From assembly GCA_024138025.1 (NCBI GenBank), contig JAMXBD010001194.1, positions 186,001 to 250,000 of the forward strand: 64,000 bases of DNA, given 5' to 3'. Positions 45,590-56,418 of this stretch are shown one piece after another (within the stretch, counting starts at the first letter, position 1; the number at the start of each line of letters is the position of its first letter). A program made the translations under genes and the position numbers. The DNA is from Combretum micranthum. Its lineage: Eukaryota > Streptophyta > Magnoliopsida > Myrtales > Combretaceae. Below the pieces are notes generated by a model. The model was not told the origin of the DNA and did no database searches. It saw nothing but the letters and a program-made list of their open reading frames with translations.

Positions 45590-48523
45590 TGATATAATAA
45601 AGGGAAACGAAAAAAATGTTTGGACTTTTTCTTGAGCCTCTATCAACTATAGAGATGATTGTTTCCTTGTTAAAGTCTCAAGGAGCCTTGTTAAAGTTGA
45701 AGACTCCCATAATTGTCTCCTTGCTATTTTGCTTTATTTAATGACACCATATTCTTTCAAGTCTTGGGAAGCTTTGAAATAAGTCTAAGACTTCCATGTT
45801 TTCTTACTTATGCTTTTCTTATTTTTCTAGGTGATGGGAATTTATTCAAGTCCAAGGAAGTCTTGAAATCAAGCTAAGACTTCCATATTTTTATTTTTAT
45901 ATGTATTTGCTCATTTGATTTTCTATCATAAATTTCTACATGGGTCTATGCTAATAAATTGTTTCTTAGTATCACTACTATATTTTCACTCATGTATACA
46001 CATGGTCATAAAGTGATAGTATTGTCTTAAAGAAATCTTCAAAAATGAGAAAATTGATTATTTGTTTGAGACTTAACTTTCTAGAATTTATTTTCAACAC
46101 TTAGGAAAGATTATCATAAAAGTATCTACTTAACTAAATTTTTTGAAATCTCAAAATGAGTCATCTAAGAATACAAACATTCATAATTCTTTGTTATGCA
46201 AAAATATTTTATAAAAATCTTATTTCCAATACTTAGAAATCCTTTCATTAAGAATTTCAAAGGAAAAACCTAAGTATATTTTTCAAATTGCCAAAATGAA
46301 TTCATCAAATATAAATGTTGATAATTCTTTGATATGTAAAATTTTCTAAAAATCTTATTTGTGATACATGAACAAACCCTCTTACTAAAAATAAGAAATT
46401 AAAACAAGTCATTTATCTAAATTTTCTCATATGCCAAAACTTAAAACATTTTAAATATGATACAACTTAGAATGATTTTTCTTCACAACCACATAAAGAT
46501 TCATGTTTTGGAAAATAATAAGCTAAAAGAAATTTAGTATGAAAATAAAATATTCCTGGACTCAAAATAAATATAAAATCATGATTTTCTTTAATTAATT
46601 TTCACATTTCTAAAATCTAAGAATTAAAATTTTATTTAAGAACCAAACTTAGGAAAATTTCAAGGAGTTTTATGTCACAAATAAGTAAAACCATGTTTGG
46701 TAAAATAAATTGTTAAAGGATGATTTTCCATAAAACTCAACATTTCACAAAGAACGTTTACAAAATTTTACTTTTGAGACAACATCACTAGGATCATGCA
46801 TATAATATGCTTTATTATCAATACCAAATGATTTTTAAAGGATGATTTTTCATAAAAATCAACATTTCATAAAGAATGTTTACAAAATTTTACTTTTAAG
46901 ACAACATCACTGGGATCATGCATCTAATATGTGTTATTGCCAATACTAAATGATTTTCAAAGGTAGAAATATTTATATATTTACTATAAAGTGTCTAAGT
47001 GTAGTAAAACTTTGGAAAATACAAGAGTTAAGGGCTAAGAATTGTTGGACGAATATGTACCATCCTTTTCAGAGACCTTACTAGCCTTAAATGTTAAAAA
47101 TAACCTTAGAAATAAATAGATCTTTTTGTGTACGTAGACAATGAATACTAATATGCGAAATTCTGAGTTAAAATGAGTAAGTTATGGACATTTTAAATTG
47201 GAACTTCCGTTACCAAGAAAAATGATGCAAATAAAATGAAGAGTTAGAAATTTAAGTAGAACCTCTATGAAATACTCATTCCGGGTATTTCTTTTGTCTA
47301 AGTGATGAGAAATATGAAACCTCCTCACTCGAGGATTATTTCGACTAAAAGAATTGTAATATGGATAGGTGAGTTTTCCCTCATGATTTTATTACCTTGC
47401 TTATGCTTGTAGATAGTTATACTAGATTTATAAGTACAAGATAAAATGAACATGTATGGGGCTATGGGTACTTATCTATGTGCTTCTATTAATGTGTGAC
47501 AAGGGATGCTAAGCATATCGAAACCAACAAATGATTGTTTAAGTATATCATCAATATTACATGTTACTTATGTATGTATGATATTTGTTTGATCACCATT
47601 AAGTATACTTTACATTTACTTGGCTTTAATATAAACCAAATGGGCACGCATTATATTTGTTGAGTCACATGTTGAAGACTGCTACTCTACACAAAGAATC
47701 GAAAGGATCCAAGGCAAAGCTCATTCGTACAGTTAGATAATCCAAAAGCCATGCTTATTCTTAGGGAACTAAGGCGTACCAAGGATATAACCTAAGGATG
47801 AGTTGTGTCGATCGATCGTTATGAGCAGAATGCTTGGAGACTAGCAGTGAAGATCACATAGACCTTCAATCCCATTTCCATAACCTTTATTACGGAGGGC
47901 GTAAATCCATTCTATGTATGGTTTCCAAATACCTATACATAATTGTTTGTAACATGTGGTTGTTACATAGCATGCATGACATATGCATGAAAATTAATGA
48001 ACTTGTTTGAATTTACGGTGCGAATAAAGGGAATATCTCATAAAGCATACTGTAAGATTACACTCCTATAGATCTTTGTTGAAACAAGTATACTTGAGAC
48101 TCCATTTGTGGAACAGGATATCAAGGAAATCACTAGTAGACTCTCAAGCCTTTATGGAAGAATTGGGAGCATAGGATGAAGTTTTATTTATGAAAATTTC
48201 TTTATGAATAATATATGATATGGTTTTATTTTTGGATATTATTAGAAAACACCCATTTATTCTACACTATTTGAGAATATTAGCAGGGATATGCCCTTAA
48301 GATTTGTAATAAACTTTATATATGTTTAATGATAAGTATTTCTCTTGTCTTATTACTTAAAATTTTATCAATATAAAATTGTGCTACTCCGATGTATTCC
48401 CTTTGTTGTGATGTATGCCTTATGCATAATATAAAAGCATTTGTATGACTAAAGTAGTTATTCCTAGGGTTTAATATTGTGATGGTACACTACCACGTTT
48501 AGAGTACCCCTTGGGGCATGATA
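45590..48523 (+). repeat. right part of a split type I LTR
   Basis: It ends CCTTGGGGCATGATA (expected ..CATGACA). It carries the conserved block (about 47095-47205), an acceptor-like site mutated to CTAAG (47301-47302), a frame ending EDYFD-stop (47346-47348) and GTGAGTTTT at 47369. Two 110 bp near-copies (46710-46810 and 46838-46925, around ACAACATCACTRGGATCATGCAT) form a local tandem duplication. The flanks GGGTT (41222-41226) and GCATA (48524-48528) do not match, so no target duplication supports it. Confidence 0.6.
47303..47368 (+). other. conserved mini-exon-like segment
   Basis: The frame reads DEKYETSSLEDYFD-stop and ends before GTGAGTTTT. Here the upstream frame is open through the acceptor-like site. 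Confidence 0.4.
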
Positions 48524-48671
48524 GCATATAAGGGATCGCTCCAATAATAACAACTACTCGAGCTCCCATCATAGGGATAATGACTAGAGAAAACTCTTCC
48601 TATTGTACGATGAGTTTACGCCACTATAGTTATCAATACATGATGTGTTTTTGAGAAATCAAGGTCTCATA

Positions 48672-49881
48672 TGTTAAAAAAAATTGTAATGCGTTAAGCG
48701 TAGCTAGGCTTGTTTACACATACATGTTGTAGAAGCAAAGCTACAAAGTAGGTTTCTTAACCAATTTTAAGCTCGCTTAACCAACCATTATCTCTTTTAT
48801 CCTTTTACCTACAATTAAAACAATAATAATAAGGACATAAGGGAAAAAGAAGATTACACCAGATTTAATGTGGAGTTCGGTCTGTCTCCTATTCTTCATG
48901 GTCCACAATTTGTCTCACTCAAGGAAGACTTTATGCAATTCATTCATTTAAAAGAGTTGCCTCATGAAGAGGACTTCACAAATGCCTTAACATAAAGGAC
49001 TTCACATAATGCCTCAACACAGAAAACTTCACATTGCCTTAACACGAGGGCTTTACAAATGCCTCACCAAGAGGACTTCACCAGTTATCTATACATATGT
49101 AGGACTTCACACAAGTACCTCCACAAATGAGGATTCACCTATTGCCTCAAACATAGGAGGACTTCACTAAAACACTTAAACAAAACATGTAAATAGTACC
49201 TTACAATATTAGCCCACTAATCTTATGATGGCACTATTCACTTAACAAAAGCAAACACAAACAAAGAGTATCTTTACATAATATATGCAAGTTAAGCTCT
49301 ACTCTCTCTACTCTCTTTCTTCTCTACTTTAAAAAACACTCCAAAACATTTTATATATAGCAGCTTTAAAAACATAGTTGTTTTTCCCTAAAAGAACTTC
49401 TAACGGTTGAATTTAAAAGTCTGCAACAACTATTTTTTAAATTGTCGCGTCCTAGACTTGTCTCGCCCTAAACTCATCGTGCTTCAATTTACCCCATGAC
49501 CAAGTTTATGCTTTTCAAACTTTATATTCAAACTTATCCTAGAATTAAACTTGTCAAGCTCTCGGCATGACTCGTGACCAAGCCTATGCAACTTGTTTTG
49601 TTTCACTTATCATACCTTGAATTTACACATTGATTGGACCAATCGAGCCTTCGACGAAGTCTACGATCAAGGCTACGATCAAGACTAGGGCATGATAATT
49701 TGTTCATGGACAATTTGCAGAGAATAACACACATACAAACACGAACACACGTATGTACAATATAACTTAAACATATCAAAAACAAGTTTTTCTTAGTAAA
49801 TATAGCTTAACTAAGTTGCAGAGCATTTGTGTAATACATTTTCTCATCAAAACAAAATGGTAACCTCCATAAGGTTCATCA
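48672..49881 (-). repeat. 3' LTR of the small element (left copy)
   Basis: It aligns with 50241-51297 throughout (TCTTAACCAATTTTAAGCTC in both). TATA-like TATATATA lies at about 49354-49361 (read on minus). It contains a degenerate tandem repeat of GAGGACTTCACAAATGCCTC units (48961-49170). Confidence 0.8.
48961..49170. repeat. degenerate tandem repeat, 25-30 bp unit
   Basis: About seven units around GAGGACTTCACAAATGCCTC, spaced irregularly. The same array, shorter, is in the other LTR (about 50528-50700), where one GCCGTAATATGGACTTCACA unit is perfectly doubled. Confidence 0.75.
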
Positions 49882-49883
49882 AT

Positions 49884-49894
49884 CTCCCCCTTTT
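49884..49894 (-). promoter_or_regulatory. polypurine tract of the small element
   Basis: On the minus strand AAAAGGGGGAG, just before the 3' LTR start TGATGAACC. Confidence 0.7.
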
Positions 49895-50226
49895 ACATGA
49901 CAATCATTATTGGACAATATTGCTCCTCTTTAACTTAGCACTCCCCTTCAATTAAGCATTTGGGTAAAAGCTCACTTGTAAAAGATGTAATGCTCAATTA
50001 AAGGTTTCCAAGCTCCATACAATAAATAACTTATTAAATGCAACTTAACTTCCTCAGTTAAGCATTCTAAGTAAAAGCTTATTTGTAATGATATGATGTT
50101 CAACTAAAAGACTTAAATTATAGTTAATATTCATTTTTAGCACATAAACATACTCAATCCTAATGTTTTCAAAAAATCATAGAAACTTTTCTCTAAGATG
50201 CGGTTAAGCATTAACTTTAGAGACTT

Positions 50227-50240
50227 GCTTTGATACCAAT
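50227..50240 (-). promoter_or_regulatory. primer binding site, Met-tRNA type
   Basis: On the minus strand ATTGGTATCAAAGC, directly after the LTR end TTAACA. It is one base off the canonical TGGTATCAGAGC. Confidence 0.8.
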
Positions 50241-51297
50241 TGTTAAAAAAAATTGTAAAATGTTAAAGCATAGCTAGTACACATACATGTTGCGAAAGCA
50301 AAAGCTACAAGGCGAGTTTCTTAACCAATTTTAAGCTCATTTGACCAACCATTATCTCTTTTATCCTTTTATGCACAATTACAACAATAATAATAAAGAG
50401 ATAGGAGAATGAAAAGATTACACCAGATTTAACGTAGGGTTCAACCCGCCCCTTAGTCTCTACGGTCCATAATTTGCCTTCCTCAAGGAGGACTTCACCT
50501 CATTTCATTCATTCAAAACAATTCCCCACAAAGAGGACTTCACAAATGCCTCAACATAGAGGACTTCACATAATGCCTCAACACATAGGACTTCACAAAT
50601 GCCGTAATATGGACTTCACAAATGCCGTAATATGGACTTCACAAATTCCTCACCAAGAGGACTTCATCTACTGCCTCAAACACAAGAGGACTTCACTAAA
50701 ACACTCACACAAAATATGTGAATAGTTCTTATAATATTAGCTCACTAATCTCACGAATGATACTATTCACTTAACAGAAACAAACACAAACAGATAATAT
50801 TTTTACATAATATATGCAGGTTAAGCTCTACTCTCTTTTTTCTCTTTCTTCTCTACTTTAAAAACCACCCTAAAACTTTGTATGTATAGCAGCTTTAAAA
50901 ACATAACTGTTTTCCCCCAAAAGAATCTCTAACGGTTGAATTTGAAAGTCTACAATGGCTAGTTTTTAAACTATCACGCCCTAAATTCAACATGCCTCAA
51001 TTTACCTCGCGACCAAGTTTGTACTTGTCAAGCCTTAGATGGATTTATACCTCGATTGGACCTATCAAGGCTTCGATGATGTCCCCAATCAAGGCCATGA
51101 TCAAGACTGAGGTATGATAATTCGTTCCTACATAATCTTTAGAGAACAACACACATACAAACACATATATGCATAATAAAGCTTAAACATATCAAAAACA
51201 AGATTTGCTTATTAAATGTAGCTGAACTAAGTTGTAGAGCATTTGTGCAATATATTTTCTCATCAAAATAAGATTGTAACTTCCACAAGGTCCATCA
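50241..51297 (-). repeat. 5' LTR of the small element (right copy)
   Basis: It is 1057 bp versus 1210 bp for the partner; the difference is mainly in the tandem array. The open frame at 50474-50725 is just the translation of the array. Confidence 0.8.
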
Positions 51298-51411
51298 TCA
51301 CACCTTTACCTCCCCTCATGAGGCCAAATTATAGGCACAAAGAATCTAAGGAGTACTGCAAACACCACCACGATCACAGACATGACATAAAAGATTGTTG
51401 GTGTCATGACC
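51298..51411. other. short spacer
   Basis: Begins with the TCACA duplication and ends at the GTTGG duplication of the next solo LTR. No feature seen. Confidence 0.4.
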
Positions 51412-52428
51412 ATAAATAGGGATCTAATAAGTTTACTCTAAAGTCGTCATATCATGTGTGCACCATGACAAGAAGACTGCCTTACAAGTTAAAGATTGCA
51501 AGACTCTAATTACTTATTCTCTCAATATGTTATACATATATATATCTTTAGAAAAATAGTTTTGGATACCGATATTTCCATAAATCATGAGGACTGCAGA
51601 GAATCGAATACCCTATCAAAGTTGAAATAAGGTAAAGCAACTTAAGTTATCTATATCCACTATCTAAGGAAATTACAAAAGAAATAAGTCAAGTTTAAGT
51701 CTTTTCTCTCAACTAAGTTTAGTCCATAGACATTTTAATCGTCTAATTATCATGACTTGATCTTTGACACGCTCTGTGCTCGGTTCCTATCCCAATCCCA
51801 GCATTATGATTTTCTCAAAAAACAAACTATTTGGGGTAAGCATAACTAGCTTAGTGAGAATATTCCCATATTAACGTACTCATGCAAGCAAATCAATCAA
51901 GTTACTAGACAAGCATATGAGATGCATAAAAAACATAAGCAAGCAATACACAAGATTAACTGGAAATCATATGTTAAATGGATTTACGCCTTCCACACGG
52001 AATTAGGTGTTTCGAGCCCCATAATATCATAGTTCGTAAACAAAATTTTTGTAGTTCATTCAGCTACTACTCATCGTTAATACTAATAGAATTTCAAGCC
52101 TCTATTACCTATTACTATGCTTTTGTCCTACCAAACATATAGTAATGAAGGCAATGTGACTCACTTCATGTTATGCATGAATTCATTTAATTAAGTACGC
52201 ATAGCATGATTTTAGGTATATTAAGGTGATCATAGAATTGACAGATACTTGAATAGAATACTAAAATAATAATCTGATTATCGACAATTCAAGCCTTGAT
52301 GTAATTAATATAATTTCAACCAATATTATTATAAGGCACATGCACTTTCCGATTTTATCTTTTGCTATTCTAGTGCTTCTATACTATCAGCACAAACATA
52401 AGTACGATAATAAAGGAAATAAACTCAC

Positions 52429-52485
52429 TCATCCTTAGTGCAATCCTTAGTCAGAGTGGTCCTTGGGAAAAGATTCATCAAATTC
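52429..52485 (-). other. conserved mini-exon-like segment, diverged
   Basis: The frame reads EFDESFPKDHSD-stop between a TGCAATAG acceptor-like site and GTGAGTTTA. This copy is in a different phase to the acceptor from the other six. Confidence 0.3.
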
Positions 52486-54017
52486 CTATTGCATAAACAA
52501 AAGAAATACCTAAATGAGTATTTTATATTGATTCTACTTAAATTTTCTAATTCTATTTCATTATTCTAGTCAAAATTCGGACTATGTGAAATTCTAACTT
52601 AAAACGGTCATAACTTGTTCATTTTAACTAGAAATTTTGCATATTAGATATCATTTTCTACCTACTCAAAAATATCTTTTTTTTTAAGGTTATTTTTAAC
52701 ATTTAAATCCATTTGGGTTTTGAAATGAGTCGGTACATAATTGATCCGAAATTTTAGCCCTTAATTTTGCATTTTTCCAAGTTTTACATCACCTAATTAT
52801 TTTATAACAAGCACTAAGATTCTTATATAGTTGAAAAGTCTTTAATATAGATATAAACTCATATTATGTGCATGATTCCAGTGATGTTGTCTCAACAATG
52901 ATTTTTCATAAAACAATTATTTTAGAAGTTTGAAAAGTGAAATTTATAAAAATCTATTTTTGAGTTGTTGGAAGATGACCAAAATTTTTAGTTTATGACA
53001 AGTGAGTGTCTACTTATCATAACTATTATTTTATATTTTTCTTAACTTCATAAAGATGAAATTACTTTTTAAAACTCGATTTCTTTGTTATATAGCAATA
53101 TTATTCCTGAGTGAATTTTTAACTAGTGAGTTGATTTTAACCTTGACTTGGAAAATTATTTTGCTCTTAGTGTTTATCAAAGTATTGGCAAAAATCATAT
53201 AAATAAGTTTTTAAGAAAAATTTTCATAACAAAGAATTATCAATATCACAAATTTATGATAAATTGATTTTAATATTTTAAAAAGAATGGTTGAACCATT
53301 ATCCTAAACCTTTGTGAAAATTCCTCCCAATTATTGAAAATCATTTATCTCGAGAGTTTAGTCCTATTTTTGTATGAAAGAAATAATACACTTTTTTTTT
53401 GAAATTTTATTAAAACAACAACATCATTCTATGATCATGCATGAATATAAACTTATAGTTATGTTATGAGATGAAAAATAAATCCATGTAAGAAATAAAA
53501 GAGAGAAAATTAAATGACAATATAAGGACAAAACATAGAAGTCTTAGCTTGTTATCAAAACTTCGGAACTTAGACTTGGACAAGTTCCATAAAAAGAAAA
53601 GCAAACCATAAGAAAGCTTAAGGAAAAGAAAAAGAAGAAACTTAAGGAAATCTTAGATTTTTATTCAAGTCTTCATAGGACTTAGAAATGGACAAGTCCA
53701 TAAAGAAAAGCAAGAAAATAAAAAAAATTATGGGAGTCTTATACTCATGTCAAGGCTCCTCGGAACTTAGAAATGGACACCCCTCAGATAGCAATATAAT
53801 TAAGAGTAAAACAAATAAAATAGAAGCCTTAGAATTTTGAAAAAGGCATTCTCGTGACTTAGATTAAGAATAAGTCTTCTTTTTTTTTTTTGACTTGAAA
53901 TTAGACAAGTTTAAGACTAGAAATTGACTAGTCTTATTTAATAGCATGAAATAAATAAGAGCAAGAAATAAAAAGTATGAAATAGAAAGAGTTAGATTAG
54001 TGAGCCTTTAGGCTCTA

Positions 54018-54042
54018 TAGATATATATATATATATATATAT
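54018..54042. repeat. (AT)n microsatellite
   Basis: Perfect AT run within the solo LTR. Confidence 0.85.
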
Positions 54043-54423
54043 TATTTACTAACATATACAAAGGTAAAATTACAAACAACTCATCATAATGAAAACATGA
54101 ATCATTAAGTTAACAAGACATGAAAAATATGTTGTTTCTATATTTCCATTCCTAGCACATGCTCATGTGAATTTTTTATTGAAATAAACATACATAATTT
54201 TCATGTTATGTTAACATAAATAAGGAATAAGGTTTTAGTGTTTTTCCTGAGATGGAAGATGAATGAAAGAAAAATTTTGATGAGGAAAACGGTGTGTGTA
54301 TGATGCACATATGGGTGGTCATGAAACAGAAGAGAGGAGAAGAGGAGAAGTGTTTTAAGTTTTTAATTTGAAGAGTTTAGTATGGTAAAGAAAAAGTGTG
54401 AAAATGAGAGGAGTATATTGTGG

Positions 54424-54431
54424 TATTTATA
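54424..54431 (-). promoter_or_regulatory. LTR TATA box (minus strand)
   Basis: TATTTATA on plus, TATAAATA on minus, matching position in sister LTRs. Confidence 0.6.
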
Positions 54432-55206
54432 GAGGAAAAATTGGTAAATAAAAGATGTAAACATAAATAAAAGATAAAAGAAAATGGAGGGAAAAAGGAG
54501 GGGAACAGTAGCTACCCATAGAAGAAAAGAGAGAAGAAAAATTAATTTAAATAGAAAAGTGTAATGAAATATAAGAGAAGTTAAGTAAAAAGTAGTGTTG
54601 GAAATATAAATGTAAGAAATAGTGTGTAAGTTGTAAAAATAGGTGTAATAGTAGTGTAAGAAAAGTAGAGATAGATGAATAGTAAAAAAGTAAAAATGAA
54701 GTGACAAATTACTTACCGTAGAGATAAAATACACGTATAATAGCTATAACTGACATTTTTATGAGCTGTAAAAATGGTATATGATATTTTTGTGAAACGC
54801 TAAATCATGAAATGATTTTTGAAAGGTGAATTGATATTATGTTATCATCAATTGTTATCTAGTTTCATTATCTTGATTTGCGTACTAGCGATCGAGTGCA
54901 AAAACTCTTCGATTGACGAAATTTGATTTGAAAAGTTAGATACCATATTATAGAAAATAAATTTTCATTATTTTATTAATAAATATTATTTAAATTATAT
55001 TGTCTTGATTTACGTGTTCGTAATCGGATACGAAAACTTATCTACAAAGGCTTGATACGGCTGAATTTTTGGATTATCTGATCTTTTTAAGGTTTATACT
55101 ATATATATGACTCATAATTTGAGTTTATAATATTTTTCTAATTGATTTATTATTTTATGGCTTTTAGAAGTTGTTCGATCGAGTCTGGATTTTCTAAGGT
55201 TTACAG

Positions 55207-56418
55207 TTGACTCAGTTTGACTTTAGGATTTCAATTTCGTTTTTAGAGTCTAAGGTTCTACTTATAAGATTACTGTAAAATTTTAGGAGTTTTCAACTAT
55301 AGGAAATTATTTCTTATTATTTTACCAATAATATTATTTATATGTACTGCCCCGACTTGTGTGTTAGAGATCAAATGAGTGAATTATCTAACTAAGGTTT
55401 TGGGTCAATGGAGTTATTGGATCTTTTTGTTGGTGATATGTTTTTGCTAGACGATTTACTTTTAAGTTTTTAGGTTTTACTTAATTCATATGTTAATCGA
55501 AATTTTTAGCAATCTAAGTTTAATTTAATTTATATGATATTATAGAGTTATAAAATTTATTTGATTCCATCTAAGGTTTCTGAGATTTTAGTATGATCTT
55601 ATACGATTTTAGGATTTTGGTTCTAATGCGAATTTTAGGATTCACGATGTGTATTATTTATTTTATTAAAATTCTAATTAATCTTTTGATATGATCTCAG
55701 TCTACATTATTTAATTAATATCATACTATTTTCTTGGTTTGCATTTTTACTCTTTTATTATAATTATCTGGATATGGTATTGTTACATCAAATGATTTGT
55801 CAAATGCATAGTTTGTGTCAATAATTGTAAGTTTTCTTAATTAGTCTTAGGGTCTTGTTATGTTATAGGTTGTAATAATATTATGATTATGTATAAACTA
55901 TTACTATAATTATTAAATTATAAAGGTACTTATCACAATTGCAATGTTGGATAAGAATCTTATAGCATTTTTACAAGTTGATATATTATCATGATATTAG
56001 TAATAATATTGTTAAATTATAAAAATTATTTTAATATGTGGATCAAATATGGTGTTACTTATTGTATGACAAAATAATCTTCTTGCTACTGTTGTTGTTG
56101 CTGCTGCTGCTGTTGTTGTTGTTGTCATTATTTATTATTTATTTCTTTTTTTATACAATGTATCTTGTTAATTATAGTACACTTTTGATGCTATTAATAC
56201 TAATACTACTATTATAAATTGTAGTAATAGTTCGTATCATGTGCCTGAAATAAGCACATGATTAAATTGGTAAAGGAGAACATTTTGTAGGTATCAATTT
56301 TAGAGTTTTTATATTTTATTATAATTACTTGTGTTATATTTTGAATATTGCCGTATGTAATAAATTATTTGCATGATTTGAGTGACTTCTAAGAATTTTT
56401 ACTCACTAAAGAGGTGGT
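55207..56418. other. AT-rich stretch with LTR-end-like debris
   Basis: 55207-55640 again resembles the start region of these LTRs read on the minus strand (GACTTGTGTGTTAGAGATC, TTAGGATTTCAATTTCG), suggesting fragments of older copies. 55640-56418 is plain AT-rich DNA with a trinucleotide repeat. No gene seen. Confidence 0.4.
56088..56126. repeat. (GTT)n(GCT)n trinucleotide repeat
   Basis: Mixed TGTTGTTGTTGCTGCTGCTG run of about 13 units in non-coding DNA. Confidence 0.85.

Larger units (their letters stand above)
48672..51297 (-). mobile_element. minus-strand non-autonomous LTR retrotransposon with tiny internal region
   Basis: Two direct repeats, 48672-49881 and 50241-51297, start TGTTAAAAAA and end CATCA on the plus strand (TGATG...TTAACA on minus). 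Next to the right repeat, GCTTTGATACCAAT is a Met-tRNA primer site on the minus strand. Next to the left repeat, TCTCCCCCTTTT is the PPT. The flanks TCATA (48667-48671) and TCACA (51298-51302) form a 5 bp duplication with one change. The internal region is only 359 bp and non-coding, so it must rely on another element's proteins. The primer site and LTR ends suggest a copia-type partner. Confidence 0.8.
51412..55206 (-). mobile_element. solo LTR, type I family, minus strand, near-perfect target duplication
   Basis: The plus-strand left end is TGTCATGACC and the right end AAGGTTTACA; flanks are GTTGG (51407-51411) and GTTGA (55207-55211). The length is 3795 bp. On the minus strand it has a TATA box (54431-54424), the conserved block (about 52700-52595), an acceptor-like site (52487-52486), a frame ending with a TAA at 52449-52447, and a GTGAGTTT donor-like site (52428). 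The U3 end (54840-55206) is built from diverged tandem copies of a unit containing CTTGATTTRCGT. The 54363-54734 frame on minus is a leader-composition artefact. Confidence 0.75.

Noticed and set aside
50474..50725. 83-codon plus-strand frame with repeated MPQH motif
   Set aside because: It is the translation of the GAGGACTTCAC tandem array in a retrotransposon LTR on the opposite strand.
54363..54734. 123-codon minus-strand open frame
   Set aside because: Same situation as 19324-19764: the U3/R part of a type I LTR, low-complexity translation, not conserved as protein.
41118..56418. GTGGT on the right of the 5' LTR (41118-41122) and on the left of the LTR at 56419 (56414-56418), as if one duplication
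   Set aside because: The two boundaries face the wrong way to belong to one insertion. A five-base match is expected by chance among many boundaries.
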